64,000 bases of DNA from Candidatus Methanomethylicaceae archaeon (GTDB taxonomy: Archaea; Thermoproteota; Methanomethylicia; Methanomethylicales; Methanomethylicaceae): NCBI GenBank assembly GCA_026414165.1, contig JAOAJN010000002.1, forward strand, positions 72,246 through 136,245. The letters are read 5' to 3'. Each line of letters starts with the position of its first letter. The stretch's first letter is position 1. Both the position numbers and the translations under genes were made by a program. The notes beneath the pieces are model-generated. The model was not told the DNA's origin, did not search any database, and saw nothing but the letters and a program-made list of their open reading frames with translations. This document shows positions 18,507-26,968 of the stretch, one piece after another.

Positions 18507-19034
18507 CTACTCTCTCCATACACTAATAAGCGTTTTTGTGAGCCAAGGCAGCATCACGAAGGACGATAAAATCTCTGGGATGGCGACGCCTGGGAACAGG
18601 CTACCTTGGAAGTATAGCACCCATACCGGAACGGCAACAAAGACCAACCAAGTCAAGTAGCACCTTCTTTCAATAAAGTATGCTACTGCCGCGAATGGCA
18701 AAGAAACGAACAGCAAAACCGAGACATAGAAGTGCAACCGCCCGTAATTTTCGCAGAGCAGTCCCACGAGCTGCATGGCAAAGCCTGTAAATGCCAAGAA
18801 GTAGGCAGTTTTGGGAGCATGATCTCTTAGGGCAGTAGAAGCGTATAATATCAACAAAAGCCCTGCTATCAGGAGCCCTGTATTAAAAATTGGGGCAGTC
18901 TCATATCTCAGGTTCCCTAAATCGCTGAGGGCGTTCTCAGTCCAACTGAACCAAGGGGCTCTGGAGATCGCAAGAAAAATGCCTCCATATAACACGAATA
19001 TAGCGCCAATACCAAAAAATACTGATTTTTTCAT
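18507..19034 (-). CDS. DUF998 family membrane protein
   Basis: A 175-residue integral membrane protein with about six hydrophobic helices. The 'SWTENALSDLGN' motif between the first two helices and the following 'FNTGLLIAGLLLIL' are characteristic of DUF998. The family function is unknown. It immediately precedes the cupin gene, and the two are likely co-expressed. Confidence 0.75.
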   Translation of the reverse strand: MKKSVFFGIGAIFVLYGGIFLAISRAPWFSWTENALSDLGNLRYETAPIFNTGLLIAGLLLILYASTALRDHAPKTAYFLAFTGFAMQLVGLLCENYGRLHFYVSVLLFVSLPFAAVAYFIERRCYLTWLVFVAVPVWVLYFQGSLFPGVAIPEILSSFVMLPWLTKTLISVWRE

Positions 19035-19125
19035 AAATCTAGCCTCAGAGCTATTTATTAATTATAATACATATACTCGAAGCATTTATATTTCAATATC
19101 TTGCAATAAAAACTAAGGTGTTTTG

Positions 19126-19230
19126 GTGTTGACAAAGCAGAAGGCTGCCAAATTATTCTGCCACAAGTGTGGCTCCGAGATCCCTTCAGGATCTGCTTAC
19201 TGCAAAACCTGCGGCTTGAAGGTCTCTTGA
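19126..19230 (+). CDS. Tiny zinc-ribbon protein (34 aa)
   Basis: An ORF of 35 codons with two zinc knuckles, FCHKCG and YCKTCG, separated by 13 residues (SEIPSGSA core), the standard short zinc-ribbon pattern found at the ends of many archaeal proteins. AAGGTG lies five bases before the GTG at 19126 (a TTG at 19129 is also possible), and a TATA-like box (TTTATATTT) lies near 19086. The protein consists of nothing but the zinc ribbon. It sits alone between the divergent DUF998 gene and the CooS-family gene. Role unknown. Confidence 0.65.
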   Translation: MLTKQKAAKLFCHKCGSEIPSGSAYCKTCGLKVS

Positions 19231-19432
19231 TCAACCCCAAAGTACGTGAACGACTGGAATCTCCTTTTTATTTTTATAATAAAAATTCTTAAATGGGTGT
19301 ATTTTCGCATATCTAAGCTCCGATTCCCGATCTTATTCATTTTTTAATAAGTTGATTTATGCCACTAATAAGTAATAAAATAGGGAGGAAATTTTTTAAG
19401 GTATTTTGCATCTTTATAGATAGGGATGTATT

Positions 19433-21319
19433 TTGTCTTTTGAAATAAGCGCACATGACTCTATCAAGGAGATGTATAAGAAACTAAAAGAGGACGGCAT
19501 GACTAACCTGTGGGACAGGTGGATGGCACAGGAGCAGATAAGATGCAAATCGTTCTGCGCCAAGGGGCTTAGCTGTCAATTCTGCAGTAATGGGCCATGC
19601 AGGATAATCCCTGGAAAATTGGAGAGGGGTGCCTGCGGCATGGACGGAGATGGTATGGCAATAAGATACATGCTGCTGAGAAATGCAATGGGCCTCTCAA
19701 CATACACTTATCACGCACGAGAGGTTGCAAAGACCCTTGTCGCGACAGGAGAGGGCAAAACGCCCTTCAAGATTTCCGACATAAATAAACTCAAAGACTT
19801 TGCAGGCAGGCTTGGGCTTGACATTAAAAGCCCTGCCGATCGCCTTGCTGTCGAACTTGGGCGCTTTATGTTATCCGTAATAAACAGTGACTCGAATACA
19901 AGCCTGAAGACTGTTGAGGTTTTTGCCACACCTGGCAGGATCGCAGTATGGAAGAGGCTTGGGATCATGCCAGGAGGACCTGCGAATGAGCAGATAGATG
20001 CCATATCTCATTGCCTCACTAATGTGGATGGCGATTATGTGTCTCTTGCAAAGACTGCGATGAGGCTTGCTCTATCATGTATTTACGGCTCACAGATACC
20101 TTTAGAGTATGGTCAAGACATACTCTTTGGGACTCCAAAACCTCACAGAATGTACTTCGATTTCGGCATATTGGATCCGACCTACGTTAACATTGTTGTT
20201 AATGGTCATGAGCCATTTGTGGGTATAGCTCTCATAGAACATTGCAGGAAGCCAGAGGTCCAGAACTTGGCCAAGAGGGCAGGGGCCAAGGGAATAAGAG
20301 TCATAGGATCCATAGAGACTGGTCAGGAGATCCTTCAGAGAAGGGATGCCGACGACGTGTTCGTGGGCATGACCGGGAATTGGATATCCATAGAACCGCT
20401 CATAGCCACGGGTGCAGTTGATGTATTTGCTATGGATATGAATTGCTCCCCTCCTTCCCTTGAGGAGTATGTGCCAAAGTATCCAACAACATTCGTGTCA
20501 GTCTCACCCCTAGTCAACATAAGAGGTGTTGAAAAACATATTGACTATGTCCCTGAGAATGTAGCAACTCAGGTCGAACAGATCGTAAATCTTGCAATTG
20601 ATAACTTTAAGAGGCGAAAGGGAACCGGGGTTAAAATACCAAAGAAGATTCAATCGGCCATTGTTGGTTTCTCTATCGAGTCAATCCTGACTCTTCTTGG
20701 GGGTAGCCTTACTCCCTTACTAGACGCGATAAAGAAAGGACAGTTGAAGGGTGTAGTAGGTCTTGTATCCTGCACCAGTATTGGAAATGGTCCTCACGAT
20801 GTGCCAACGATAACTATAGCAAAAGAACTGATAAGGCGAGACATTCTGGTGCTTTCCATGGGTTGTGGCAACGCGGCTCTCCAGGTCGGCGGACTATGTG
20901 CTCCTGAGGCTTGCGATCTGGCAGGTCCGGGATTAAGCTCACTTTGCAGGATGCTGGGAACCCCTCCCGTTCTTTCGTTTGGTACATGTACGGACACTGG
21001 CAGACTCTCTATATTGGTCGCAGAGGTTGCAAAGGCACTCAATGTGGATGTGCCCGATCTGCCTGTGGCTGTGACTGCTCCTCAATATATGGAGCAGAAA
21101 GCCACTATAGACGCTATCTTCGCACTAGCCTTTGGGGTCCTTACGCATGTCTCACCCACGCCCCCAATAACTGGTGGAGCAAGACTGATGAAACTACTTT
21201 CAGAGGATCTCAAGGATATAACTGGAGGGTGCCTCCTCTTAGAAAATGATATGGTCAAGGCTGCAGATGCCATAGAATCACACATCCTAGTCAAGAGGAA
21301 GGCGCTAGGGCTCGAATAA
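19433..21319 (+). CDS. cooS: CooS-family Ni/Fe-S protein with variant catalytic cluster
   Basis: A 628-residue homologue of the nickel carbon monoxide dehydrogenase catalytic subunit, full length. Cluster B cysteines C48, C51, C56 and C68 are present. C-cluster ligands seen are the histidine in 'VVNGHEP' (about 259), C338, C447, C478 and C519, plus the catalytic lysine K556. Unusually, the position equal to Cys295 of the reference enzyme is Glu295 ('GSIETGQE' for 'GICCTGNE'), and the active-site His93 equivalent is tyrosine. The D-cluster motif is CxxxC (C38, C42) with Ser47. No cooF, ACS or maturation gene is adjacent. It may not be a CO dehydrogenase; a hybrid-cluster-like reductase is a real alternative. 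Confidence 0.85.
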   Translation: MSFEISAHDSIKEMYKKLKEDGMTNLWDRWMAQEQIRCKSFCAKGLSCQFCSNGPCRIIPGKLERGACGMDGDGMAIRYMLLRNAMGLSTYTYHAREVAKTLVATGEGKTPFKISDINKLKDFAGRLGLDIKSPADRLAVELGRFMLSVINSDSNTSLKTVEVFATPGRIAVWKRLGIMPGGPANEQIDAISHCLTNVDGDYVSLAKTAMRLALSCIYGSQIPLEYGQDILFGTPKPHRMYFDFGILDPTYVNIVVNGHEPFVGIALIEHCRKPEVQNLAKRAGAKGIRVIGSIETGQEILQRRDADDVFVGMTGNWISIEPLIATGAVDVFAMDMNCSPPSLEEYVPKYPTTFVSVSPLVNIRGVEKHIDYVPENVATQVEQIVNLAIDNFKRRKGTGVKIPKKIQSAIVGFSIESILTLLGGSLTPLLDAIKKGQLKGVVGLVSCTSIGNGPHDVPTITIAKELIRRDILVLSMGCGNAALQVGGLCAPEACDLAGPGLSSLCRMLGTPPVLSFGTCTDTGRLSILVAEVAKALNVDVPDLPVAVTAPQYMEQKATIDAIFALAFGVLTHVSPTPPITGGARLMKLLSEDLKDITGGCLLLENDMVKAADAIESHILVKRKALGLE

Positions 21320-21407
21320 ATGGTCAGGAGATTGCGGCAATACCATGAATGCACTAATCCATGTGACCTAGCTAGTCCCCCTGATTGCAGCTTTGACCAT
21401 TGTTGAT

Positions 21408-21821
21408 CTACAGTCTAAGCTCTCTCACATCCACCGATATTGCGTCCTTGCTCATAATCAGATTCTTCTTTACCTCTTCGATGCTCATCTTGATCTGACC
21501 TAAATCCGCCAAAACTACCCACTCTGCAACTTCCCCTTTCTTTATGGTCCTCGAGTTACTGCTCAACAGATCCACATTCAATTCGCCAAGAGTACGGGCT
21601 GCCCTCGCCAATGCTCCGGGTCTGTCCGGTATCATTAGACGCATTTCTACAAGTTTTGCCTGTGGGCCTGCAAACGGTCTTATAACAATACTTTTGTCCT
21701 CTCTATCGATCCTAACCGCAGCATAGGACCCCTCTTTCATTCCTAGCTCGTCCCTCATATGTGAGGGTATTGTTATCCTCCCTTTCGAATCCACCTTCAT
21801 TATCTCTTGCTCGTGTGCCAT
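21408..21821 (-). CDS. AbrB/SpoVT-type DNA-binding protein fused to an ACT domain
   Basis: A 137-residue protein. Residues about 5-50 form a swapped-hairpin AbrB domain ('IMKVDSKGRITIPSHMRDELGMKEG'). Residues about 57-135 form an ACT domain ('VEMRLMIPDRPGALARAARTLGELNVDLLSS'), a fold that binds amino acids. The combination suggests a transcription factor responding to an amino acid or similar metabolite. It is convergent with the CooS-family gene and close to the Alba gene, so no target can be assigned from position. The ATG at 21821 is preferred over one three codons earlier. Confidence 0.82.
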   Translation of the reverse strand: MAHEQEIMKVDSKGRITIPSHMRDELGMKEGSYAAVRIDREDKSIVIRPFAGPQAKLVEMRLMIPDRPGALARAARTLGELNVDLLSSNSRTIKKGEVAEWVVLADLGQIKMSIEEVKKNLIMSKDAISVDVRELRL

Positions 21822-21936
21822 ATTTCCCACTAATTATTTATCATATGATGGTTTAAGACTTTCTTCTCATTGCTAAGGCTTAAAAAGGTGTGGTGCCTAT
21901 TTTATTTTACTAACATCGCTTTCGGAGGTGAACAAT

Positions 21937-22251
21937 GTGGCTGAAGAACCAGCGAAGGAAGCACAACCAAAGGAAAGGCAAGCAATGCCTAGAGACGTTA
22001 TCTTGGTGGGCAAGAAACCAATTATGAGTTATGCGATGGCTGCCCTCATGCAGCTGAAGGAAAGTGGTGAGATAACCATAAAGGCAAGAGGTAGAGCTAT
22101 CTCTGCTGCAGTTGATGTGGCTGAGGTGGTCTCCAAGAGGTTCCTGAGCGGCGATGCTGTTGTCAAGGATGTAGCAATAGGCACAGAACTGATCGGCGAA
22201 CCACCTAGAAACGTCTCGACTATAGAGATAAAGCTATCAACAAAGAAGTAG
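21937..22251 (+). CDS. albA: DNA/RNA-binding protein Alba
   Basis: A 104-residue Alba chromatin protein. The core starts at 'RDVILVGKKPIMSYAMAAL', with the paired lysines in GKKP that contact nucleic acid; 'ITIKARGRAISAAVDVAEVV' and 'STIEIKL' complete the fold. Alba coats DNA and RNA and in some archaea is controlled by lysine acetylation. A perfect GGAGGTG (21924-21930) lies six bases before the GTG at 21937, which fixes the start; an upstream in-frame GTG is part of that ribosome binding site. Confidence 0.93.
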   Translation: MAEEPAKEAQPKERQAMPRDVILVGKKPIMSYAMAALMQLKESGEITIKARGRAISAAVDVAEVVSKRFLSGDAVVKDVAIGTELIGEPPRNVSTIEIKLSTKK

Positions 22252-22278
22252 AATAAGTACATACATAATTTGATAGCC

Positions 22279-22293
22279 TTTTCCTTTTTTTTA
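22279..22293 (+). terminator. Poly-T terminator after alba
   Basis: A T-rich run (TTTTCC followed by eight T) about 30 nt past the alba stop codon, matching archaeal oligo-T termination. Confidence 0.45.
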
Positions 22294-22360
22294 TAACATT
22301 GTTTAAAGTCACTATGGGATGATTTTATATACTCGTTTGATCAACCTTCTTAAGATCACT

Positions 22361-23113
22361 ATGAGCATCTCTGAAATTTTCTCAAAGGCTGCAGATTATG
22401 CTAAGGCGATTTTGTCAAGGTTTGGTGACCTAATAATACTCTTGGTAGTGTCCATAATACCTATTATAAATCTAATTGCAATCGGATATTATGGTAGGAT
22501 TATAAAGGACAGTTCTGACTCGCAAGCACCTCCGAGACTTAATGGATTTTGGGCACTTTTTGTTGATGGGCTTAAGGTCTTAGTGGCAGGCCTGATCTGG
22601 TCTATTCCTGTTATAATTATATTTCTGCTTACATTCATCCCTGTTTTTAGCATGATGCGCTGGGAGCATATGATGACATATATGACACAGCCCACTGCAC
22701 TTCTCAGGTTCGCTTCTTTCATACTATTGCTCTTGATGTTTGTCATAGCCTTTGCAGTCTTCATACTAGCAGGTATCGGAATAGTCCACATGTTCAAAAC
22801 AGGATCTTTTGGTAAGGCATTTGCCGTAGGCGAATTAATAAATATAGTAGGCAAAATCGGGCTTCTCAGATACCTCTTCTGGATCATCGTGGCTGCCATT
22901 CTTGGGACAATTGTCGGCGTATTTAACATGATACCTGTGATCGGTTGGATTATATCGGATCTGCTGGGAATAATATTATTAATATTCCTTGCAAGGAGCA
23001 TCGGATTGATGTATGACATGGCTACGATGCGTCCCGCTACGCAGACACAACAGCCTGCTGGACAGCCGCCCACTCCAACTTCATCCCCTCCTCCGCCACC
23101 AAGTCCACCATAA
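22361..23113 (+). CDS. DUF4013-type membrane protein
   Basis: A 250-residue protein with about six hydrophobic helices and a proline-rich cytoplasmic tail ending in PPPPPSPP. 'FGDLIILLVVSIIPIINLIAIGYYGRIIKDS' and 'PRLNGFWALFVDGLKVLVAGLIW' match the DUF4013 layout, a family common in methanogens and related archaea with unknown function. A TATA box TTTATATAC (about 22324-22331) lies inside the longest reading frame and 30-odd bases before the ATG at 22361, so the latter is taken as the start. Confidence 0.75.
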   Translation: MSISEIFSKAADYAKAILSRFGDLIILLVVSIIPIINLIAIGYYGRIIKDSSDSQAPPRLNGFWALFVDGLKVLVAGLIWSIPVIIIFLLTFIPVFSMMRWEHMMTYMTQPTALLRFASFILLLLMFVIAFAVFILAGIGIVHMFKTGSFGKAFAVGELINIVGKIGLLRYLFWIIVAAILGTIVGVFNMIPVIGWIISDLLGIILLIFLARSIGLMYDMATMRPATQTQQPAGQPPTPTSSPPPPPSPP

Positions 23114-23203
23114 CTTAGTACGCAAAGCTCAAATTTTTTCTATTTTTATAAGGATATTCGCCTTCAACGTTAAAGCAATACCCTCTGCATTCGTGGTGAT
23201 TTT

Positions 23204-23839
23204 ATGATAAGACGGATCAGATTTGTCTCATTTGACGTTGATGGCACTCTTGTCACGCCTTCTTTTGCAGATATCGTTTGGCTAGAGGCGCTGCCACAGG
23301 TAGTCTCAGAGGAGTGGGGAGTTCAATTGGAGGATGCAAAAAAGATGCTCTACAATGACTACAATGCCATAGGTCCAAATAGGCCAGAATGGTATGATCT
23401 CGAGTATTGGGTGAAAAGATACCGACTGAAAATAGACCCAAAGTCCTTCGTAAGCCAGTATAAGGACGCGGTCACACTTTATCCTGAAGTTATTGAAGTC
23501 CTCGAGAAACTTAAGGATGTCTACGACCTCGTAATAATCTCTAACTCTTCCAGACTCTTTTTGGATATAACCACTAGGCCTCTGCAGCGTTACTTCAAAC
23601 ATATATACTCGACCCTTTCAGACCTCAAAATGATGAAAGATACGCAAGCATATCTAGAGATATGTAGACTCCTCTCAACTACACCATCTCAGATGGCCCA
23701 TGTTGGCGATAGTATGGAGTTAGACTATGTTAAAGCCAAGAAGGCGGGCATACTGGCTTTCTACTTAGACAGGGAAGGTAAGAAAAAAGGGAGGAGGTTC
23801 ATAAAAGATCTTAGGGAACTCCTTCCAAGACTTCTATAG
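23204..23839 (+). CDS. HAD-superfamily hydrolase
   Basis: A 211-residue haloacid-dehalogenase-type phosphatase. Motif I FDVDGTLV (catalytic Asp pair) is at residues 10-17, motif II 'IISNSS' at about 112, and motif III/IV 'HVGDSMELDYVKAKKAG' at about 168-185. A helical cap lies between motifs I and II, as in phosphoglycolate phosphatase-type enzymes. Substrate not determinable. It is a single-gene unit. Confidence 0.82.
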   Translation: MIRRIRFVSFDVDGTLVTPSFADIVWLEALPQVVSEEWGVQLEDAKKMLYNDYNAIGPNRPEWYDLEYWVKRYRLKIDPKSFVSQYKDAVTLYPEVIEVLEKLKDVYDLVIISNSSRLFLDITTRPLQRYFKHIYSTLSDLKMMKDTQAYLEICRLLSTTPSQMAHVGDSMELDYVKAKKAGILAFYLDREGKKKGRRFIKDLRELLPRLL

Positions 23840-23866
23840 TACGGGGGGTTTAAGTAGCAAAAGACC

Positions 23867-24199
23867 TCATTGAGGATCTTCGAAGAGCTCGATTAGTATC
23901 CTAGCCCTCACTTCTTTGTTTGTAAAGGGAGGCATCCTTTCACCTAGATCCAATGCCAAGACTACGGGGTTGCCCAAAGAGTCTGTAAACTTAACTTCGG
24001 CAACATACTTCTTTTTTGGTCCTGAAGCTATTGCTTTTGTCATCGCCTCGTAAATCCGACTTATGGCCATTTGCAGCGCAACAGGGCTCGTCATATCCTG
24101 TGGTGTAAGGGTCAATTGGGAGAAACCTGCTAGGATCTCTCCGATCTTTGCAGTCCCATTAAAAATCCCTATTGTTTTTTCGTCAGTTTTCTCTGCCAT
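23867..24199 (-). CDS. Conserved-looking small protein of unknown function
   Basis: A 110-residue soluble protein I do not recognise. It has a mixed alpha/beta pattern ('YVAEVKFTDSLGNPVVLALDLGERMPPF' as a beta hairpin, then 'NKEVRARILIELFED') and no membrane segment or metal motif. The ATG at 24199 is chosen because the reading begins MAEKTDEK there; five more codons upstream are possible. It is convergent with the HAD gene. Confidence 0.5.
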   Translation of the reverse strand: MAEKTDEKTIGIFNGTAKIGEILAGFSQLTLTPQDMTSPVALQMAISRIYEAMTKAIASGPKKKYVAEVKFTDSLGNPVVLALDLGERMPPFTNKEVRARILIELFEDPQ

Positions 24200-24267
24200 T
24201 TTAATCACGTGCAAATTTTGTTCTCGGTACCCTTTATTTTTTGTCTTACATTCTCAAGGAAGGGCGA

Positions 24268-24299
24268 CAAATCCAAATACAAATCCAAATACAAATCCA
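24268..24299. repeat. Short tandem repeat, 12-bp unit
   Basis: The 12-mer CAAATCCAAATA occurs twice in full and once for eight bases, head to tail, upstream of the 23867-24199 gene. Probably replication slippage in an A-rich leader. Confidence 0.6.
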
Positions 24300-24326
24300 G
24301 ACAAGCAGAAAAGAGATTGAATTTTC

Positions 24327-24397
24327 TCCTCACAAAAGAGCTTTAGGCTGATTAGTATTGAAATTTAGCTATTTAATCAGCTCACAAATGTGAGGGA
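24327..24397 (-). other. Nested and alternative inverted repeats in an intergenic region
   Basis: GCTGATTA (24347-24354) pairs with TAATCAGC (24374-24381). Outside it, TCCTCACA (24327-24334) can pair with TGTGAGGGA (24389-24397). CTCACA at 24381-24386 can instead pair with the same TGTGAG, two bases away. The arrangement directly follows the 24401-24886 gene on the minus strand and may be a terminator hairpin or a structured leader. Confidence 0.35.
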
Positions 24398-24400
24398 AAA

Positions 24401-24886
24401 TTAGCCTTTTTGATCATGAATTAACTTTTTGGTGGCATTAACCACACCTGAAGGTGTGAGTTCGGCGTAGCCCTCTTCTATAACCTCCTTAAGTATCTCG
24501 TTTATTTCCTTAAGCCCTGCTCTACTGAGATCCTCAAATAACCTCAGCAAACCTACACTGTGATATTCACGGAGGTACTCCTTTAACTTCTCTATCTCTG
24601 CAGGGGAGAACTTAGGCAATTCGACTACCTTTGGAATGGGGGGTTCGATCTCTGTCTCAGCATCGTAAAAACCTTCTGGTGCCTTAAGCCTTGCGCTAAC
24701 GATCAACTCGTTAACCACAGTCCTTAGCGTGTATTTGCCTAGGTTGGTTAGATCTGCCCACTTCTCAAGATCGGAAAATTCGACTCGCCCACCTTTCTCT
24801 TTAATGATCGCCATAATTGCATTTGCAATTTCTTCAAAAGGATCTTCATAACTTTCACTTTTTTGACCTTGCATTAGCATCCCCAC
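24401..24886 (-). CDS. Unknown protein with winged-helix-like region
   Basis: A 161-residue soluble protein. Residues about 15-70 ('FEEIANAIMAIIKEKGGRVE ... LGKYTLRTVVNELIVSARLKAP') have the helix-helix-helix-wing look of a DNA-binding domain, and the C-terminal 80 residues are helical and acidic. I do not recognise a named family. ATG codons at residues 3 and 5 are alternative starts. It faces away from the Clp1-type kinase gene; a TATA-like AAATATAATC lies upstream on the minus strand. Confidence 0.5.
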   Translation of the reverse strand: MGMLMQGQKSESYEDPFEEIANAIMAIIKEKGGRVEFSDLEKWADLTNLGKYTLRTVVNELIVSARLKAPEGFYDAETEIEPPIPKVVELPKFSPAEIEKLKEYLREYHSVGLLRLFEDLSRAGLKEINEILKEVIEEGYAELTPSGVVNATKKLIHDQKG

Positions 24887-25111
24887 AAAGGAGTCTATAA
24901 GGTCTGCACTCTTTTTAAGATTATATTTAAATTTAAACGGGTTTTCAGGTAAACAATCTGCCCATATTGAAAAAAGTTGTCCGCTAATTTTTCACAATTT
25001 AAATGTTATTTGGGTTTAATGGTCATTAGAAGATTTTATTAAACTTCAATAAATCAGAAGATTATCGGACTACCGAATCTGCCAAGAGATGTATACGGAC
25101 AAGTGGTACTA

Positions 25112-26398
25112 ATGAGTGAACGCATAAAATTAAAACAGGGGAACTCTTTTCTAATTAGCGGTCCTGCCTCGATTTACCTTTGTAATGGTGCCCTTCTGGT
25201 TATTGGGAAAAAAGTTGTTGCTAATGAACGATTTATTGTGAAAAAAGGAAGAAGTACTCCTGTGGAAGTCCTAGAAGAATCCATAATTGAAGTAAAACTT
25301 GGACCAGATGCGAGGATCGAGCAGTTTGAACAAGTAATCCCACAAAATTGGAAGTCCTCCGCGGAGATTATCTTGAATAGCCCATGTCCCACAAGGGCGT
25401 TAATAATTGGCGATGTTGACAGCGGAAAGACGACTTTTGCGGTATACTTATCCAATATGGCCTTTGATCGAGGAATACGGGTTGCTGTAGTGGACGCAGA
25501 TCCGGGGCAAGCAGAGATCTCCTTGCCCACGACTATAGGTTATGGGTTTTTGAATGAAGGAATAATCTCAATGGACAAGATACCTTTGGAATCTGCGTAT
25601 TTTATTGGTTCAACATCGCCTTCCGATGCACCTGCCCGCGTCGTGGCAGGTACTAGAAAACTAGTAGACATGGCCATTTCCAAAGGCGCCAAACTGATCA
25701 TTATTAACACATGCGGATGGATCTATGGGAGGCGGGCAAGGGAATTCAAAACTTCACTGATTGAATCGATCTGCCCCGAACATCTGATTGCAATTCAAAG
25801 GGGCTCAGAAGCGGAGCCCCTAATCAAGGTTTGGGAGTCAAGGGAGGACACAAAAATTTTGAGGATATCGACATCGTCTGCCTCAAGGGTAAGAAGTAGA
25901 GAGGAGCGAAGAGAGAAGCGAGAAACCGCGTATCAGAAATATTTCGAAAACAGTAAGGAAAGGATTTTTGACCTTGAAAAAGTCACTCTAATGCACTCTT
26001 ACTACACATACGGAAAACCATTGCCGCGCCCATTGTTGGAGGAGTTGCAGAAAAAAATCAGCACAGAGCTGATCTATGGCGAAATAGGCGATGTTTTCTT
26101 ATTTTTGGTTGGTAGGGAGGAACCAGATCCAGCCAAGATTGACAAACTCAAGGAACTCACCTCTATTGAAGAAATTGTTTTTGTCAAGAAGGGGTTTGAA
26201 AAAGGAATTTTGGTTGGGCTTCTTAATCCGAAAGGCAGTTTTTCCGGACTTGGAGTCCTGTCCCACATAGATTATGAAGGAAGACGGATTGCAATCACAA
26301 CGCCTGCTGATGGCGATATAGGCGTCATTCAGATAGGGCAGCTAAAACTAGATGAAAATTGGCGTGAGTTTTCCAAATTACCTCCTTATCCAATTTAA
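25112..26398 (+). CDS. Clp1/Grc3-type polynucleotide kinase
   Basis: A 428-residue P-loop protein. Walker A GDVDSGKT is near residue 99, and 'VAVVDADPGQAEISLP' (Walker B-like, near 127) is diagnostic of the Clp1/Nol9/Grc3 5'-hydroxyl polynucleotide kinase family. An N-terminal beta-sandwich (residues 1-85) and a C-terminal beta domain flank the kinase, as in archaeal Clp1. The archaeal enzyme phosphorylates the 5'-OH of RNA or DNA. The ATG at 25112 is preferred, with GTGGT upstream. Confidence 0.85.
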   Translation: MSERIKLKQGNSFLISGPASIYLCNGALLVIGKKVVANERFIVKKGRSTPVEVLEESIIEVKLGPDARIEQFEQVIPQNWKSSAEIILNSPCPTRALIIGDVDSGKTTFAVYLSNMAFDRGIRVAVVDADPGQAEISLPTTIGYGFLNEGIISMDKIPLESAYFIGSTSPSDAPARVVAGTRKLVDMAISKGAKLIIINTCGWIYGRRAREFKTSLIESICPEHLIAIQRGSEAEPLIKVWESREDTKILRISTSSASRVRSREERREKRETAYQKYFENSKERIFDLEKVTLMHSYYTYGKPLPRPLLEELQKKISTELIYGEIGDVFLFLVGREEPDPAKIDKLKELTSIEEIVFVKKGFEKGILVGLLNPKGSFSGLGVLSHIDYEGRRIAITTPADGDIGVIQIGQLKLDENWREFSKLPPYPI

Positions 26399-26486
26399 TG
26401 AGCCGCCCTCCAAGCCGGATGAAATAGTCTTAGTCAATAATCAAAAATATATCGAGGCTCGAGATCAGCTAGTTTGGTGTGTTTTT

Positions 26487-26963
26487 ATGGAAGAGGCGAA
26501 AAAAGTTAGCGACTCCGCATTAACCTCTGTTCGATGGATGTTTCCTTCGGATGCAAACCCTGCCGGGAACGTCTTTGGTGGAGCGATCGTCAGATATATA
26601 GACGAAATAGCAGCAGCGGTTGCCCAGCGCCATGCAAGATCCAATGTAGTTATCGCATCTATGGATAGAATGGATTTTCATAGACCTGTTCGTGTGGGCG
26701 ACCTTCTAATACTAAAGGCGTCAGTAAATTATGTCGGGAACTCGTCTATGGAGGTTGGCGTTCGTGTTGAGGCTGAAAACCCGCGTACAGGGGAGATTGT
26801 TCATGCAGCTTCTGCCTACTGCACAATGGTCGCGTTGGATGAAAATGGAAGACCAAAGCGTGTCCCAAGACTAATCCCTGATACGGAAGAAGAGAAACGA
26901 AGGTTTTTGGAGGCGCAGAGGAGAAGGGAAGAGCGTCTAAAATTATTAGATTCTAAAACATAG
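26487..26963 (+). CDS. Hot-dog fold acyl-CoA thioesterase
   Basis: A 158-residue acyl-CoA thioesterase of the YciA/BFIT-type family: 'MFPSDANPAGNVFGGAIVRYIDE' (catalytic Asn and acidic residue region), 'VASMDRMDFHRPVRVGDLLILKASV' (a second conserved stretch; the sequence reads VIASMDRMDF), then 'SSMEVGVRVEAENPRTGE'. It hydrolyses acyl-CoA to free acid and CoA. A TATA box AAATATATC (about 26443-26451) about 35 bases upstream supports the ATG at 26487; the reading frame extends further 5' but overlaps the kinase gene. Confidence 0.87.
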   Translation: MEEAKKVSDSALTSVRWMFPSDANPAGNVFGGAIVRYIDEIAAAVAQRHARSNVVIASMDRMDFHRPVRVGDLLILKASVNYVGNSSMEVGVRVEAENPRTGEIVHAASAYCTMVALDENGRPKRVPRLIPDTEEEKRRFLEAQRRREERLKLLDSKT

Positions 26964-26968
26964 TTCCT

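Noticed and set aside
19058..19240. Minus-strand frame of 60 codons
   Set aside because: Antisense to the zinc-ribbon ORF, which has a ribosome binding site and paired CxxC motifs; the minus frame has neither.
19433..21319. Simple call as CO dehydrogenase
   Set aside because: One iron ligand and the active-site histidine are replaced, so enzyme activity is not asserted.
22489..23073. Antisense frame of 194 codons under the DUF4013 gene
   Set aside because: No family features; mirrors the hydrophobic codons of the real gene, which has a TATA box and a proper start.
24268..24299. Possible CRISPR or larger repeat array
   Set aside because: Only two and two-thirds copies of a 12-mer with no spacers; a simple tandem repeat.
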